Below, one piece after another: positions 1 to 8,369 of a stretch of 64,000 nt of DNA. A model generated the notes under the pieces. It did not search any database. It had not been told where the DNA came from and saw only the letters and a list, made by a program, of their open reading frames with translations. The stretch comes from Deltaproteobacteria bacterium (GTDB lineage Bacteria > Desulfobacterota > Desulfomonilia > UBA1062), in assembly GCA_017992605.1 (NCBI GenBank), contig JAGOOG010000005.1, positions 62,001-126,000 of the forward strand, in the 5' to 3' direction. Within the stretch, counting starts at the first letter, position 1; every line of letters starts with the position of its first letter. The position numbers and the translations under genes are program-made.

Positions 1-1
1 C

Positions 2-190
2 ATGTACTATCTCGCGGGAATCGCCCATGTCCAGGGGGATGCCTCAAGGGCCAGGGAACTTCTCACCAATATCATGCGCCTAAGCAAGGATCCTGTCCTG
101 GTCTCCGCAGCCCGGGTAACCTCCGACGAGATGGCGCTCATCGGGGATCTCGACGGCTACGAGGCCACGAAGCAGCACGGCGGGAGGTAG
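2..190 (+). CDS. C-terminal fragment of an unidentified protein
   Basis: Only the last 62 codons are in the window; the frame is open to the left edge, so the true start lies upstream. The visible part is helical and alanine/leucine-rich, with a YYLAGIAHVQGD segment resembling one TPR-type helical hairpin. That is too little to name a family. It ends 8 bases before the next gene, whose Shine-Dalgarno GGGAGG overlaps its last codons, so the two are probably co-transcribed. A TPR protein just upstream of the flagellar activator would be plausible but is not shown. Confidence 0.5.
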   Translation: MYYLAGIAHVQGDASRARELLTNIMRLSKDPVLVSAARVTSDEMALIGDLDGYEATKQHGGR

Positions 191-198
191 CGGGGCAC

Positions 199-1533
199 AT
201 GGGCATCGCCATACTGGACACGGACAAGGAAACCGTAACCCTGCTCGCCGAGCTCATAGCGGAAACGGGGGCGTCGCCCAGTCCCTTCACCAGCAAGGAC
301 AAGTTCCTCGAGGCCATCGACCCGAAGACGCACTGCATCGCCATCATATCAGATGAATTCGTCGACGTGATGGAAGGCACCAAACAGGTCTACGACTCCA
401 TCGAGATCATCGGCATCGGGACGTCGGACGGCACGGCGTGTCTCAGGGCCGGGGCCTCGCACTACCTGAAGAAACCGTTCAGAGCCGAGGAAATCATCCG
501 GGTCATCGAGGTGCTCAATGCGCCCGGGGAAGTCAGGGCCACTGACGACGGGGCGCCCTTTGTGGTGGCGGACCCGTCGATGGCCCGCATCATGGACATC
601 GTGCGCAAGGTGGCGCCCACCCAGGCACCCGTTCTCATCATGGGGGAATCGGGCACAGGCAAGGAAGTCATTGCCCGGACCATCCATGCACTGAGCAAGA
701 GAAAAGGCGGGCCCTACGTGGGCATCAATCTCGCCGCCATACCGGAGACGCTGCTGGAAAGCGAACTCTTCGGCTACGAGAAGGGTGCGTTCACCGGGGC
801 GTATGCCACGAGGGTCGGCAGGTTCGAGCAGGCCGACGGCGGTACCATCCTGCTCGACGAGGTGACCGAGATCGGGTTCGGGCTCCAGGCGAAGCTGCTG
901 CGGGTCCTCCAGGAGAGGCAGATCGACCGTGTCGGGGGCAAGGCCCCCATCAGGGTGGACTTCCGGGTCATCTCCACCACGAACAGAACCATCGAAGAGG
1001 AGATACGGGCCGGACGGTTCAGGAACGACCTCTTCTTCCGCCTGAACGTCATCCCCATCATGGTACCGCCCCTGCGGGATCGAGGGGAGGACATCCTCCC
1101 CCTGGCGGCCCACTTCATCAGAAAGATCGCAGCCCGCGAGGGGATGCAGGAAAAAGTTCTCAGCCCGGGGGCAAAAGATGCCCTTCTCAGGTACCCGTGG
1201 CCGGGCAATGTCAGGGAGATGGAAAACGTCATCGAACGCGCCATGATCCTCACCGAGGGCGACACCATCTCTTCGGCCCATGTCATGACGGAGAGCTCCG
1301 CACCGGAACATGCCGGCGCCCTGCCCGGCCCGGGGACAACCATCCACGAAATGGAAAAACGCCTCATTTTCTCCACCTTGCAGAAGGTCGACGGCAACAG
1401 GACCAAGGCGGCGACCCTGCTCGGCATCAGCATCCGCACCCTGAGGAACAAGCTCAACGAGTATACCCGGGCCGGTCAATTTTCTGACGATCCGCCCGCC
1501 GGTGCGGACTGCGCCGATCCTGAATTTTCCTAG
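199..1533 (+). CDS. Sigma-54-dependent response regulator, FlrC/FleR-like flagellar activator
   Basis: The 444-residue protein has a receiver domain (about 1-110), an AAA+ sigma-54-interaction domain (about 120-350) and a Fis-type helix-turn-helix at the C-terminus (about 400-430). The Walker A motif GESGTGKE lies near residue 149 and the sigma-54 contact loop GAFTGA near 196. In the receiver, Asp52 aligns with the phospho-acceptor and the Lys of LKKPF is present, but the second acidic-pocket residue is Thr (LDTD), so the pocket is partly degenerate. GGGAGG sits ahead of the ATG. The gene stops 21 bases before a near-consensus -24/-12 promoter that reads into flgB, so activation of that flagellar operon is the likely role. 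The FlrC/FleR assignment rests on context. Confidence 0.88.
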   Translation: MGIAILDTDKETVTLLAELIAETGASPSPFTSKDKFLEAIDPKTHCIAIISDEFVDVMEGTKQVYDSIEIIGIGTSDGTACLRAGASHYLKKPFRAEEIIRVIEVLNAPGEVRATDDGAPFVVADPSMARIMDIVRKVAPTQAPVLIMGESGTGKEVIARTIHALSKRKGGPYVGINLAAIPETLLESELFGYEKGAFTGAYATRVGRFEQADGGTILLDEVTEIGFGLQAKLLRVLQERQIDRVGGKAPIRVDFRVISTTNRTIEEEIRAGRFRNDLFFRLNVIPIMVPPLRDRGEDILPLAAHFIRKIAAREGMQEKVLSPGAKDALLRYPWPGNVREMENVIERAMILTEGDTISSAHVMTESSAPEHAGALPGPGTTIHEMEKRLIFSTLQKVDGNRTKAATLLGISIRTLRNKLNEYTRAGQFSDDPPAGADCADPEFS

Positions 1534-1554
1534 CTCCTGGACGGTCCTGGGCCC

Positions 1555-1571
1555 CTGGTACGACAATTGCT
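1555..1571 (+). promoter_or_regulatory. Sigma-54 (-24/-12) promoter of the flgB operon
   Basis: CTGGTACGACAATTGCT matches the sigma-54 consensus YTGGCACGRNNNTTGCW at all but one informative position. The invariant GG is at 1557-1558 and the GC at 1569-1570, exactly ten bases apart. Transcription would start near 1582, giving a 14-base leader that contains the GAGGAGGG Shine-Dalgarno of flgB. The activator gene directly upstream is of the class that drives this promoter type. Confidence 0.88.
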
Positions 1572-1595
1572 TCACTGAGAGCGAGGAGGGAACAC

Positions 1596-1979
1596 ATGGG
1601 CGACATCTTCGGCACGATAATCCCGGAAGCCGCGGAGCATATGACCTATCGGACCTATCGCCAGCAGGTCATCTCGGGCAACATCGCCAACGTTGACACC
1701 CCCGGGTACAGGTCCAGGGAGGCCCTGTTCGAGAAAGAGCTGGAGTCGAGGCTGAAGCTGACGGCCACCGACCCCGGCCACCTGGGGAAGTCACCGGGTC
1801 AGCCCCTGTACAGGACCGTCGACGATCCCTTCTCCCGCATCGGCAACGACGCCAATACCGTGGACATCGACCGGGAGATGATGAAGCTCAGCCAGAACCA
1901 GCTCCTGTACAGCGCGTCTGCCGAGATCATCACGAGGAAGCTCGACGAACTGAGGAACGTCATAGGAGGGATCAGGTAA
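1596..1979 (+). CDS. flgB: Flagellar proximal rod protein FlgB
   Basis: This 127-residue rod subunit of the flagellar basal body has the family signature near its N-terminus, RQQVISGNIANVDTPGYRS. That motif is the flagellar rod/hook N-terminal domain, which forms coiled-coil contacts after export. The length is normal. It is the first gene of the operon, directly behind the sigma-54 promoter, and its ATG follows GAGGAGGGAACAC. Its stop codon overlaps the flgC start (TAATG), which suggests translational coupling. Confidence 0.95.
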   Translation: MGDIFGTIIPEAAEHMTYRTYRQQVISGNIANVDTPGYRSREALFEKELESRLKLTATDPGHLGKSPGQPLYRTVDDPFSRIGNDANTVDIDREMMKLSQNQLLYSASAEIITRKLDELRNVIGGIR

Positions 1980-2380
1980 TGGACCTTTTCACCGCCATGG
2001 ACATCAGTGCAAGCGGGCTGCGGGCCCAGCGGACCATGATGAACGTCATATCCAGCAACATTGCCAACGGCCGCACGACGCGGACAGAAGACGGCGGGCC
2101 CTACCAGCGCCGTGACGTCATCCTGAGGGAGCGGTCCTTCGAAGAGCATCTCTCCAGCGTCGACGTGGAGGCGATCACCACCGATCCCACGCCCGGCGAG
2201 CGGATCTATGACCCCGGCAATCCGGATGCAGACGATCAGGGCTACGTCACCATGCCCAACGTGAACCTCATGGAGGAGATGGTGAACATGATGAACGCAA
2301 CGCGGGCCTTCGAGGCCAACACCATCGCCGTGAAGTCCCAGAAGGACATGGCGCTCAAGGCCCTGCAGATCGGGAGGTAA
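1979..2380 (+). CDS. flgC: Flagellar proximal rod protein FlgC
   Basis: This 133-residue rod protein has the N-terminal signature MDISASGLRAQRTMMNVISS followed by NIANG, and the C-terminal NVNLMEEMVNMMNATRAFEAN block shared by rod, hook and hook-associated proteins. It forms the rod with FlgB and FlgF/G and passes through the periplasm after export by the flagellar type III apparatus. Its start overlaps the flgB stop, and fliE begins two bases after its own stop. Confidence 0.95.
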   Translation: MDLFTAMDISASGLRAQRTMMNVISSNIANGRTTRTEDGGPYQRRDVILRERSFEEHLSSVDVEAITTDPTPGERIYDPGNPDADDQGYVTMPNVNLMEEMVNMMNATRAFEANTIAVKSQKDMALKALQIGR

Positions 2381-2382
2381 CC

Positions 2383-2673
2383 ATGCGCATCGACAAGCCT
2401 GATTTCAACCTGACGGGACCCCTGAGCCCATCCGGGGTAAAGGACAAGGCAAGGGACCTCGATTTCGTGGATACCCTCAAAGAGGCCATCGACTCCGCCA
2501 ACACGGTGGTCAGGGAATCGGAGCGGGCCGCATCCGACCTCTCCTCGGGAAAGGCACCCACCATCCATGAGGCCATGATCGCCATGCAGAAGGCTGACAT
2601 CACCCTGCGGCTCATGGTGAACATGACCAACAAGCTCATCGAAGGGTTCAATGAGCTCAAGAGGTTGAGTTAG
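2383..2673 (+). CDS. fliE: Flagellar hook-basal body complex protein FliE
   Basis: This 96-residue protein matches FliE, the junction between the MS ring and the rod. The family core is visible as FVDTLKEAIDSANTVVRESE and, further on, IHEAMIAMQKADITLRLM followed by VNMTNKLIEGFNEL. It sits in the canonical order flgB-flgC-fliE-fliF. The gap to flgC is two bases and the gap to fliF is also two, consistent with a single polycistronic message. Confidence 0.93.
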   Translation: MRIDKPDFNLTGPLSPSGVKDKARDLDFVDTLKEAIDSANTVVRESERAASDLSSGKAPTIHEAMIAMQKADITLRLMVNMTNKLIEGFNELKRLS

Positions 2674-2675
2674 CC

Positions 2676-4289
2676 ATGATGAAAACCCTCTCCCAGCTCC
2701 CGGCAAAGTTCATGGCCATGAGCATGACCCAGCGGTTCGGCCTCCTGGCCGTGAGCGCCATGGCCGTGGCGGTCGTCGTGGTCGGTCTCATGTGGGCCAC
2801 CGCACCGAAGTACCAGTACCTGTTCACGGACCTGAACGAGCAGGATGCATCCCTGGTCGTGCAGCACCTCAAGGACGGACGCATATCCTACCGGCTCGCC
2901 AAGGGCGGCACGGCCATCATGATCCCGGAGAAGAGCGTCTACGAGACACGCCTGACACTGGCCGCGCAGGGCATCCCCAAGGGCGGCGTCGGCAAGGGGT
3001 TCGCCCTCTTCGATGAGAGCGACTTCTCCACCTCGGAGTTCGTGCAGAAGATAAACTACCAGAGGGCACTCCAGAACGAGCTGGCCAACACCATCATGTC
3101 GCTGGAAGAGGTCGACTTCGCCAGGGTCCACATCGCCATGCCCAAGGAAAGCATCTTCATCGAGGACGAGAAACCCGCCAAGGCCTCCATCGTCATCAAG
3201 ACCAGGCCGGGCATGCTGATGGGGCCTTCCAAGGTCCAGGGCATCGTGTATCTCGTGGAAAAGAGCATCCGGGGGCTGGACCCCGAGAACATCAGCATCG
3301 TGGACATCAAGGGTCGGGTCCTCTACGAGGGCAAGAAAAACAGCGATTCCGTCATCATGGCAAGCGATCGCCTCGAGTTCAAGCGGGCCGTCGAGACCCA
3401 GCTCCAGGAGAGGGCCCAGGACCTGCTGGAAAGGATCGTGGGGCCGAACGCGGCGGTGGTCAAGGTGAGCGCGGACGTGAACATGGATATGGTCAAGAGC
3501 GTGCAGGACATGTACGACCCCGAGGTCCACGTCATCCGCTCGGAGGAGCTGAAGGACCAGTACGCCAGGATCGACGGCGAGACCCAGGGCGCTGCCGGCA
3601 CGACATCCAACCTCCCTACCGGCAGGGGGGGGGCCGAAGCGGTTCCCGCAGCCGGCGGCAGGGGAAACGGCAGCATCGTCCGCAATTACGAGATCGGCAG
3701 GAACCAGACGGAGCACATCCAGTCACCTGGCAGCGTCAAAAAACTGACCGTCTCCGTGGTGGTGGACGGGACCTATAAGACCGACCAGGAGGGGAACAAG
3801 ATGTTCGTGGCCCGGCAGGCATCCGAACTCAAGGAGATCGAGAACGCGGTGAAGAATGCCGTGGGCTTCGACATCGACCGCGAAGACCTGATCTCCGTGT
3901 CCTGCATGCCGTTCGCCCAGGACGACACCGACCTGGCGGCCATCTCGGCCAAGGAGAAGAACAAGGAACTGATCATGACCCTCGTGAAATACGCGCTCTT
4001 CTTCCTCCTGGTCATCCTGGTCCTCCTCCTGGTCATCAGGCCCCTGCTCACCTGGCTCACCAAATCGGTGAGGGTGGTGGAACGCGTCCACGCCCGTGAC
4101 CGGGGCACACCGGAGGAGCGCGAACTCCTGGAGGGCGGCGATGACCTGCCCCAGATCGAGGCGGTGGCCAAGAGCGACGAGATGAAGCGCGCGGTCCAGG
4201 GAAAGCGCAAGACCATCGAGCACATCACGAAGAATGACATGAACACCGCCACGGCGGTGGTGAAATCCTGGCTGCAGGAGAATGCATGA
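2676..4289 (+). CDS. fliF: Flagellar M-ring protein FliF
   Basis: The 537-residue MS-ring protein has an N-terminal membrane helix (about 20-45), a periplasmic ring-building part containing NYQRALQNELANTIMSLEEV, and a second membrane helix near 430-455 (LVKYALFFLLVILVLLLVI). A C-terminal cytoplasmic tail binds FliG. The variable linker around residues 310-330 is Gly/Ala-rich and is encoded over a run of nine G (3625-3633), the longest homopolymer I saw in the window. The stop overlaps the fliG start (ATGA). Confidence 0.96.
   Translation: MMKTLSQLPAKFMAMSMTQRFGLLAVSAMAVAVVVVGLMWATAPKYQYLFTDLNEQDASLVVQHLKDGRISYRLAKGGTAIMIPEKSVYETRLTLAAQGIPKGGVGKGFALFDESDFSTSEFVQKINYQRALQNELANTIMSLEEVDFARVHIAMPKESIFIEDEKPAKASIVIKTRPGMLMGPSKVQGIVYLVEKSIRGLDPENISIVDIKGRVLYEGKKNSDSVIMASDRLEFKRAVETQLQERAQDLLERIVGPNAAVVKVSADVNMDMVKSVQDMYDPEVHVIRSEELKDQYARIDGETQGAAGTTSNLPTGRGGAEAVPAAGGRGNGSIVRNYEIGRNQTEHIQSPGSVKKLTVSVVVDGTYKTDQEGNKMFVARQASELKEIENAVKNAVGFDIDREDLISVSCMPFAQDDTDLAAISAKEKNKELIMTLVKYALFFLLVILVLLLVIRPLLTWLTKSVRVVERVHARDRGTPEERELLEGGDDLPQIEAVAKSDEMKRAVQGKRKTIEHITKNDMNTATAVVKSWLQENA
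3625..3633 (+). repeat. G9 homopolymer tract inside fliF
   Basis: Nine consecutive G residues lie in codons about 317-319 of fliF, in the low-complexity linker. Nine keeps the frame open; gain or loss of one base would shift it. Other runs in the window reach seven. Confidence 0.9.
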
Positions 4290-5305
4290 TGGGAAAACTC
4301 AAGAGGGTTGACGGCCCGCAGAAGGCCGCGATCTTTCTCATGGCAATGGGAGACGACTTCACCCAGGCCATTTTCAAGGGCCTCACCGAGCACGAAATGA
4401 TGCTGCTCGGCAGGCGCATGGCAGCCCTCGAGGACGTGACCATCCCGGTGGACACGGTCCGCACCATCATGGACGAATTCGAGCAGCTCTCCGGCGAGGT
4501 GAGCGGCGTCACCGGCAAGGGCATCACCTACCTGCGCGATGCCCTCGTGTCGGCCTTGGGCCAGGACAAGGCCAAACCTATCCTGGACTCCATCTCCCTG
4601 GCCATGGACACGGCGGCCTTCTCGTCGCTGCGTTCCATCGACCCGTCCATCCTGGTGGACTACCTCAAGGGCGAGCACCCCCAGACCATCGCCCTGGTGC
4701 TGGCCCACCTCGACCACCAGAAGGTCGCCCAGATCATCAAGGAGATGCCTGAAAAGCTCCAGCACGAGATCGTCTTCCGCATCGCGAACCTCGGCATGGT
4801 CCCCTCCGGGGTCATAGAGGACGTGGACGAGGTGCTCAAGAAGGAGATCGAGGCGATGGGCAGCGTGGAGAGCAAGAAACTCGGCGGCGTCGAGACCGTT
4901 GCCGAGATCATGAACCAGCTCGACCACAATACCGAGAACAACATCTTCGCCTCGCTGGAGGAGATCGACGCCGACCTGGCGGAAACCATCCGCCAGAAGA
5001 TGTTCGTCTTCGAGGACCTGATCAACATCGACAACCGCGGCATCCAGACCATCCTCAAGGAGATCACCAACGAGGACCTCTCGCTGGCCCTGAAGACCTC
5101 GAGCGAGACGCTCAAGAACCACATCCTCAAGAACATGTCCTCACGCGCATCCGAGATGCTCCTCGAGGACATGGAGACCATGGGACCGGTGAAGCTCTCG
5201 GACGTGGAGAACGCACAGCAGAACATCGTGCGCGTGGCACGCAAGCTCGAGGCCGCCGGCAAGATCGTGATCGGCGGAAAGGGTGGAGAGGATGTCCTCG
5301 TCTAA
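4286..5305 (+). CDS. fliG: Flagellar motor switch protein FliG
   Basis: The 339-residue rotor protein of the C ring, of standard length, has the middle-domain motif EHPQTIALVLAHL near residue 130 and the C-terminal motif MFVFEDLINIDNRGIQTILK near 238. The second motif leads into the charged torque helix that faces the stator. It couples ion flow through MotA/B to rotation and, with FliM/FliN, switches direction. The start (ATGATG) overlaps the fliF stop, and its end overlaps the start of fliH. Confidence 0.96.
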   Translation: MMGKLKRVDGPQKAAIFLMAMGDDFTQAIFKGLTEHEMMLLGRRMAALEDVTIPVDTVRTIMDEFEQLSGEVSGVTGKGITYLRDALVSALGQDKAKPILDSISLAMDTAAFSSLRSIDPSILVDYLKGEHPQTIALVLAHLDHQKVAQIIKEMPEKLQHEIVFRIANLGMVPSGVIEDVDEVLKKEIEAMGSVESKKLGGVETVAEIMNQLDHNTENNIFASLEEIDADLAETIRQKMFVFEDLINIDNRGIQTILKEITNEDLSLALKTSSETLKNHILKNMSSRASEMLLEDMETMGPVKLSDVENAQQNIVRVARKLEAAGKIVIGGKGGEDVLV

Positions 5306-5936
5306 GATCATCCGCGGCGACGACCCGCGGGACTGCTCCATCACACCCTACCGCGTCGAGGAGATGCAGGGCAAGGGGAGCCTCAAGGAGGCACAGGCCC
5401 AGGCCGAGGCCATCCTGAGAAAGGCCCGCGCAGAGAAGGAGGCCATCGAGATGGAGGCCTACCGCAAGGGTCTGGAGCAGGGCCAGGCCCAGGGCCAGAA
5501 GATGGCCGTCAAGAAGATCGAGCCGCTCATCGATACGCTGGCCAGGGCCGTCGACGAACTCACGAAGATCAGGCAGCTCATCGTGGAAAAGCACCAGGAC
5601 CAGATCATGGAGATCCTGTTCCTCATGGCCGAGCGGATCATTCACCGGGAGATCCAGCTCTCCCCGGACATCGTGCTCGATACCATCAGGCAGGCGTGCC
5701 ACCACATGACCGAGACCGAGGAGATCCGCATACGGCTGCACCCGTCTGATTTCGAGTACATCCGCGACATCGAGCGCATCATCGCGAAGAACCTCACGGG
5801 CAGGGGCGCTCTCCATTTCGTCGAGGACAGCACCCTCGACAGGGGCGGCGTCATCGTGGACACCGAGTTCGGCGAGATCGACGCGAGCATACGGGCCCAG
5901 ATAGACCACATGAAAGAGGTGCTCCTGGAAAAATGA
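5292..5936 (+). CDS. fliH: Flagellar assembly protein FliH
   Basis: FliH is the peripheral stator-like regulator of the FliI ATPase. The first half is rich in charged Ala/Glu/Gln helices (LKEAQAQAEAILRKARAEKE; LEQGQAQGQK), typical of the FliH/YscL coiled coil. The second half holds the globular part (ILFLMAERIIHREIQLSPDI) and ends in a VIFV-type segment, GGVIVDTEFGEIDASI. I chose the ATG at 5292 (MSSSKIIRG), as in many FliH proteins; an in-frame GTG at 5283 would add three residues. It overlaps fliG by 14 bases, and its stop overlaps the fliI start (ATGA). Confidence 0.9.
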   Translation: MSSSKIIRGDDPRDCSITPYRVEEMQGKGSLKEAQAQAEAILRKARAEKEAIEMEAYRKGLEQGQAQGQKMAVKKIEPLIDTLARAVDELTKIRQLIVEKHQDQIMEILFLMAERIIHREIQLSPDIVLDTIRQACHHMTETEEIRIRLHPSDFEYIRDIERIIAKNLTGRGALHFVEDSTLDRGGVIVDTEFGEIDASIRAQIDHMKEVLLEK

Positions 5937-7267
5937 CGGACCTGAAACGGCACATCCTGGAGCTGCGCGGACTGGACCCTGTCCAGGTCCGGGGCAAGGT
6001 GACCAACATCGTGGGCCTCGTGGTGGAGGGGCATGGCCCGGGCAGCGCCATGGGCGGCATGTGCGAGATCTATTCACGATCCAGGAAAGACTCCATCATG
6101 GCCGAGGTCGTCGGCTTCCGGGACAAGAGGGTCCTGCTCATGCCCCTGGGCGACCTGAGCGGTATCGGCCCCGGCAGCGTGATCATCGCCAGGAGATCCC
6201 AGCCCACGGTCAAGGTCGGCAACGACATGCTGGGTCGCGTCATCGACGGCATGGGCGAGCCCCTGGACGGGAAGGGTCCGCTGGTCCTGGACACGGAAAT
6301 GAAGCTGTACGGAAACCCCTTCAACCCCTTGAAGAAAAGGCGCATCGATGCGCCTCTGGACCTCGGCATCAAGGCCATCAACGGCATGCTCACCATGGGA
6401 AAGGGTCAGCGCATGGCCATCATGGCCGGGTCCGGGGTGGGCAAGAGTGTCCTGCTCGGCATGATCGCACGCCACACCAAGGCGGACGTGAACGTGATCG
6501 CGCTCATCGGCGAGCGCGGCAGGGAGGTCAAGGAGTTCCTCGACAGGGACCTGGGCGAGGACGGGCTCAAGAGGTCCGTCGTGGTCGCAGCCATATCCGA
6601 CCAGCCCTCGCTCATCCGCATCAGGGGCGCATACCTCGCCACGACCATCGCGGAATACTTCAGGGACCGGGGCCTGAACGTCCTTCTCATGATGGACTCC
6701 ATCACCCGTTTCGCCATGTCCATGAGGGAGATCGGCCTGGCCGTCGGGGAACCTCCCACCACCAAGGGGTACACCCCCTCCTGCTTCGCCAAGATGCCCA
6801 AGCTCCTGGAGCGGGTCGGGAACACCTCGTCAAGGGGGAGCATAACCGGGCTGTACACGGTGCTCGTCGAGGGCGACGACATGACCGAGCCGGTGGCGGA
6901 TATGGTGCGCTCCATGGTGGACGGTCACATCGTGCTCTCGAGGGATCTCGCCGCCAGGACCCACTACCCCGCCATCGACATCCTGCGCAGCGTGAGCAGG
7001 GTCATGAACGACATCGTGGACGAACAGCACCTCAAGGCCGCCCGGAACATCCTCTCCATGGCGGCGGTGTACGAAGAGGCCCGGGACCTCATCAACATCG
7101 GGGCCTACGTCGCCGGGAACAACCCGGAGATCGATACCGCCATCAGCCACAACGAGGCCATCAACCGGTTCCTGAGGCAGGGCATCGATGAGAAGGCCAC
7201 CATCGAGGAGTCGGTGGCGCAGATGAGGGCCATAGCGGAGGCGCAGCGGGCTGCGGGGAAGGCATAA
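5933..7267 (+). CDS. fliI: Flagellum-specific export ATPase FliI
   Basis: This 444-residue member of the F1-beta-like ATPase family energises type III export of rod, hook and filament proteins. The P-loop GSGVGKSV lies near residue 164, followed by ALIGERGREVKEFL and the Walker B region LLMMDSITRFAMSMREI. The typical YTPSCFAKMPKLLERVG segment is present. The beginning is slightly long but contains the expected N-terminal beta-barrel. It overlaps fliH at ATGA and is followed directly by fliJ. Confidence 0.96.
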   Translation: MTDLKRHILELRGLDPVQVRGKVTNIVGLVVEGHGPGSAMGGMCEIYSRSRKDSIMAEVVGFRDKRVLLMPLGDLSGIGPGSVIIARRSQPTVKVGNDMLGRVIDGMGEPLDGKGPLVLDTEMKLYGNPFNPLKKRRIDAPLDLGIKAINGMLTMGKGQRMAIMAGSGVGKSVLLGMIARHTKADVNVIALIGERGREVKEFLDRDLGEDGLKRSVVVAAISDQPSLIRIRGAYLATTIAEYFRDRGLNVLLMMDSITRFAMSMREIGLAVGEPPTTKGYTPSCFAKMPKLLERVGNTSSRGSITGLYTVLVEGDDMTEPVADMVRSMVDGHIVLSRDLAARTHYPAIDILRSVSRVMNDIVDEQHLKAARNILSMAAVYEEARDLINIGAYVAGNNPEIDTAISHNEAINRFLRQGIDEKATIEESVAQMRAIAEAQRAAGKA

Positions 7268-7708
7268 ATGGCGTTCCGGTTCAAATTCGAGACCCTGCTC
7301 GATGTACGAAAGATGCAGGAGAACATGGCGCAGCAGGCGTTCTCCCAGTCCCAGCGACAGCTCAGGGCGCTGATCGCCATGAAGGAGCGGGTCCTGGCGC
7401 GCAAGGACGTCCTGAGAGCGGAACTCGTGACCAGGATGAAGAGCGGTCTCGGTTCGTCCGAGGTGAAACGCTACTACGACTACCTCCTTCACCTGGACGA
7501 GGGCGTCGCACGCATCGACGAGAACATCGTCAAGGCCGAGCACCAGGCAGAAGAGAAACGACAGGAGCTCCTGCGGGCCGAGCGGGCTCACAAGGCCATG
7601 CGCAGGCTCAGGGAGATCCATCAGGACAGGCACGAGGGCGCCGAGAGGAGAGCGGAGATGCACTTCCTCGACGAGATCGCCGTCATGCGTGCCGGAGGTG
7701 AGAGATGA
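7268..7708 (+). CDS. fliJ: Flagellar export chaperone FliJ
   Basis: The 146-residue protein is almost entirely helical coiled coil, beginning MAFRFKFETLLDVRKMQENM, a typical FliJ opening. FliJ resembles the gamma stalk of rotary ATPases and links FliI to the export gate FlhA. It starts immediately after the fliI stop and overlaps the next gene at ATGA. Sequence identity in this family is low, so the assignment leans on the opening motif, length, coiled-coil character and position. Confidence 0.9.
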   Translation: MAFRFKFETLLDVRKMQENMAQQAFSQSQRQLRALIAMKERVLARKDVLRAELVTRMKSGLGSSEVKRYYDYLLHLDEGVARIDENIVKAEHQAEEKRQELLRAERAHKAMRRLREIHQDRHEGAERRAEMHFLDEIAVMRAGGER

Positions 7709-8265
7709 AAGCGAAGATTCTGCTCGGGTTACTGGTCATCAATTGTGCTTTTGTCGGCATCTACCTGGCCATCAGGCCTACCCCGGTGGAAGCGGAGGAC
7801 ACCGAACCACGGGCCGCGGAGCAGGCCAGGCAGCAGTTCCAGCAGCCCATGGTCTTCAATGTATCCGACCAGATCGAGATCCTGCGCCAGAAGGAGGAAC
7901 GGCTCAAGGCCCGCGAGCTGGAACTCAAGGAACTGGAAGGGCAGATCCAGGGAAAGATAAAGCGGCTCGAGGACATCGAGGCTGCCATCAAGAGCGACCT
8001 CGCCTCCTACCGGTTCGTCAGCAGCGAGCGGGTGAAACACCTCGTCAAGATCTATTCCTCCATGAAGCCCGGCGCCGCGGCGACCCTCATGAACAACCTC
8101 GACACGGACGTGGCCGTGGAGGTGTTCCTGGGCATGAAGGGCGACATCGCCGGCGGCATCCTGTCCTACATGGAGCCGGTCAGGGCCGCGGGCATCACCC
8201 AGCGACTCGTGAGTTACCGGAACGGCGGCGCCGCGTCGGCGAACACGGCCGCCCAACAGGAGTGA
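7705..8265 (+). CDS. motE: MotE-like flagellar protein (MgtE-N-like domain)
   Basis: The 186-residue protein has one N-terminal membrane helix (about 4-23), a charged coiled coil (about 50-95) and a C-terminal globular domain (about 105-175). The last contains VKIYSSMKPGAAATLMNNLD and FLGMKGDIAGGILSYM, the helical MgtE-N/FliG-like fold. This layout matches MotE-type proteins encoded after fliJ in many flagellar operons, where they act in the periplasm on the stator/motor. It is the last recognisable flagellar gene here; fliK, flgD and flgE do not follow. Confidence 0.8.
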   Translation: MKAKILLGLLVINCAFVGIYLAIRPTPVEAEDTEPRAAEQARQQFQQPMVFNVSDQIEILRQKEERLKARELELKELEGQIQGKIKRLEDIEAAIKSDLASYRFVSSERVKHLVKIYSSMKPGAAATLMNNLDTDVAVEVFLGMKGDIAGGILSYMEPVRAAGITQRLVSYRNGGAASANTAAQQE

Positions 8266-8291
8266 ACCGTTCCCGGGTTGGTCCGGACGGC

Positions 8292-8320
8292 TTGATTTTC
8301 GCCCCCTCATCGTTCACAAT
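8292..8320 (+). promoter_or_regulatory. Candidate sigma-70 promoter of the SEC-C radical SAM gene
   Basis: TTGATT and CACAAT are separated by 17 bases, and the start site would be near 8327. The match is moderate. If real, the downstream radical SAM gene has its own transcription start and is not simply part of the flagellar message. Confidence 0.4.
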
Positions 8321-8369
8321 GGCCTGAGGAAACCCGGGATCCCAACGCCGGAGGGGGCGGCGATTCCAC

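Noticed and set aside
1492-1507. CCGCC-N6-TGCGG upstream of flgB, resembling the sulfatase dyad
   Set aside because: One mismatch, single copy, inside the activator coding region and only about 50 bases from the -24 element; likely chance in GC-rich DNA.
8272-8338. CCCGGGTT/AACCCGGG inverted repeat after the flagellar operon
   Set aside because: The 51-base loop and lack of a T-run make a terminator unlikely.
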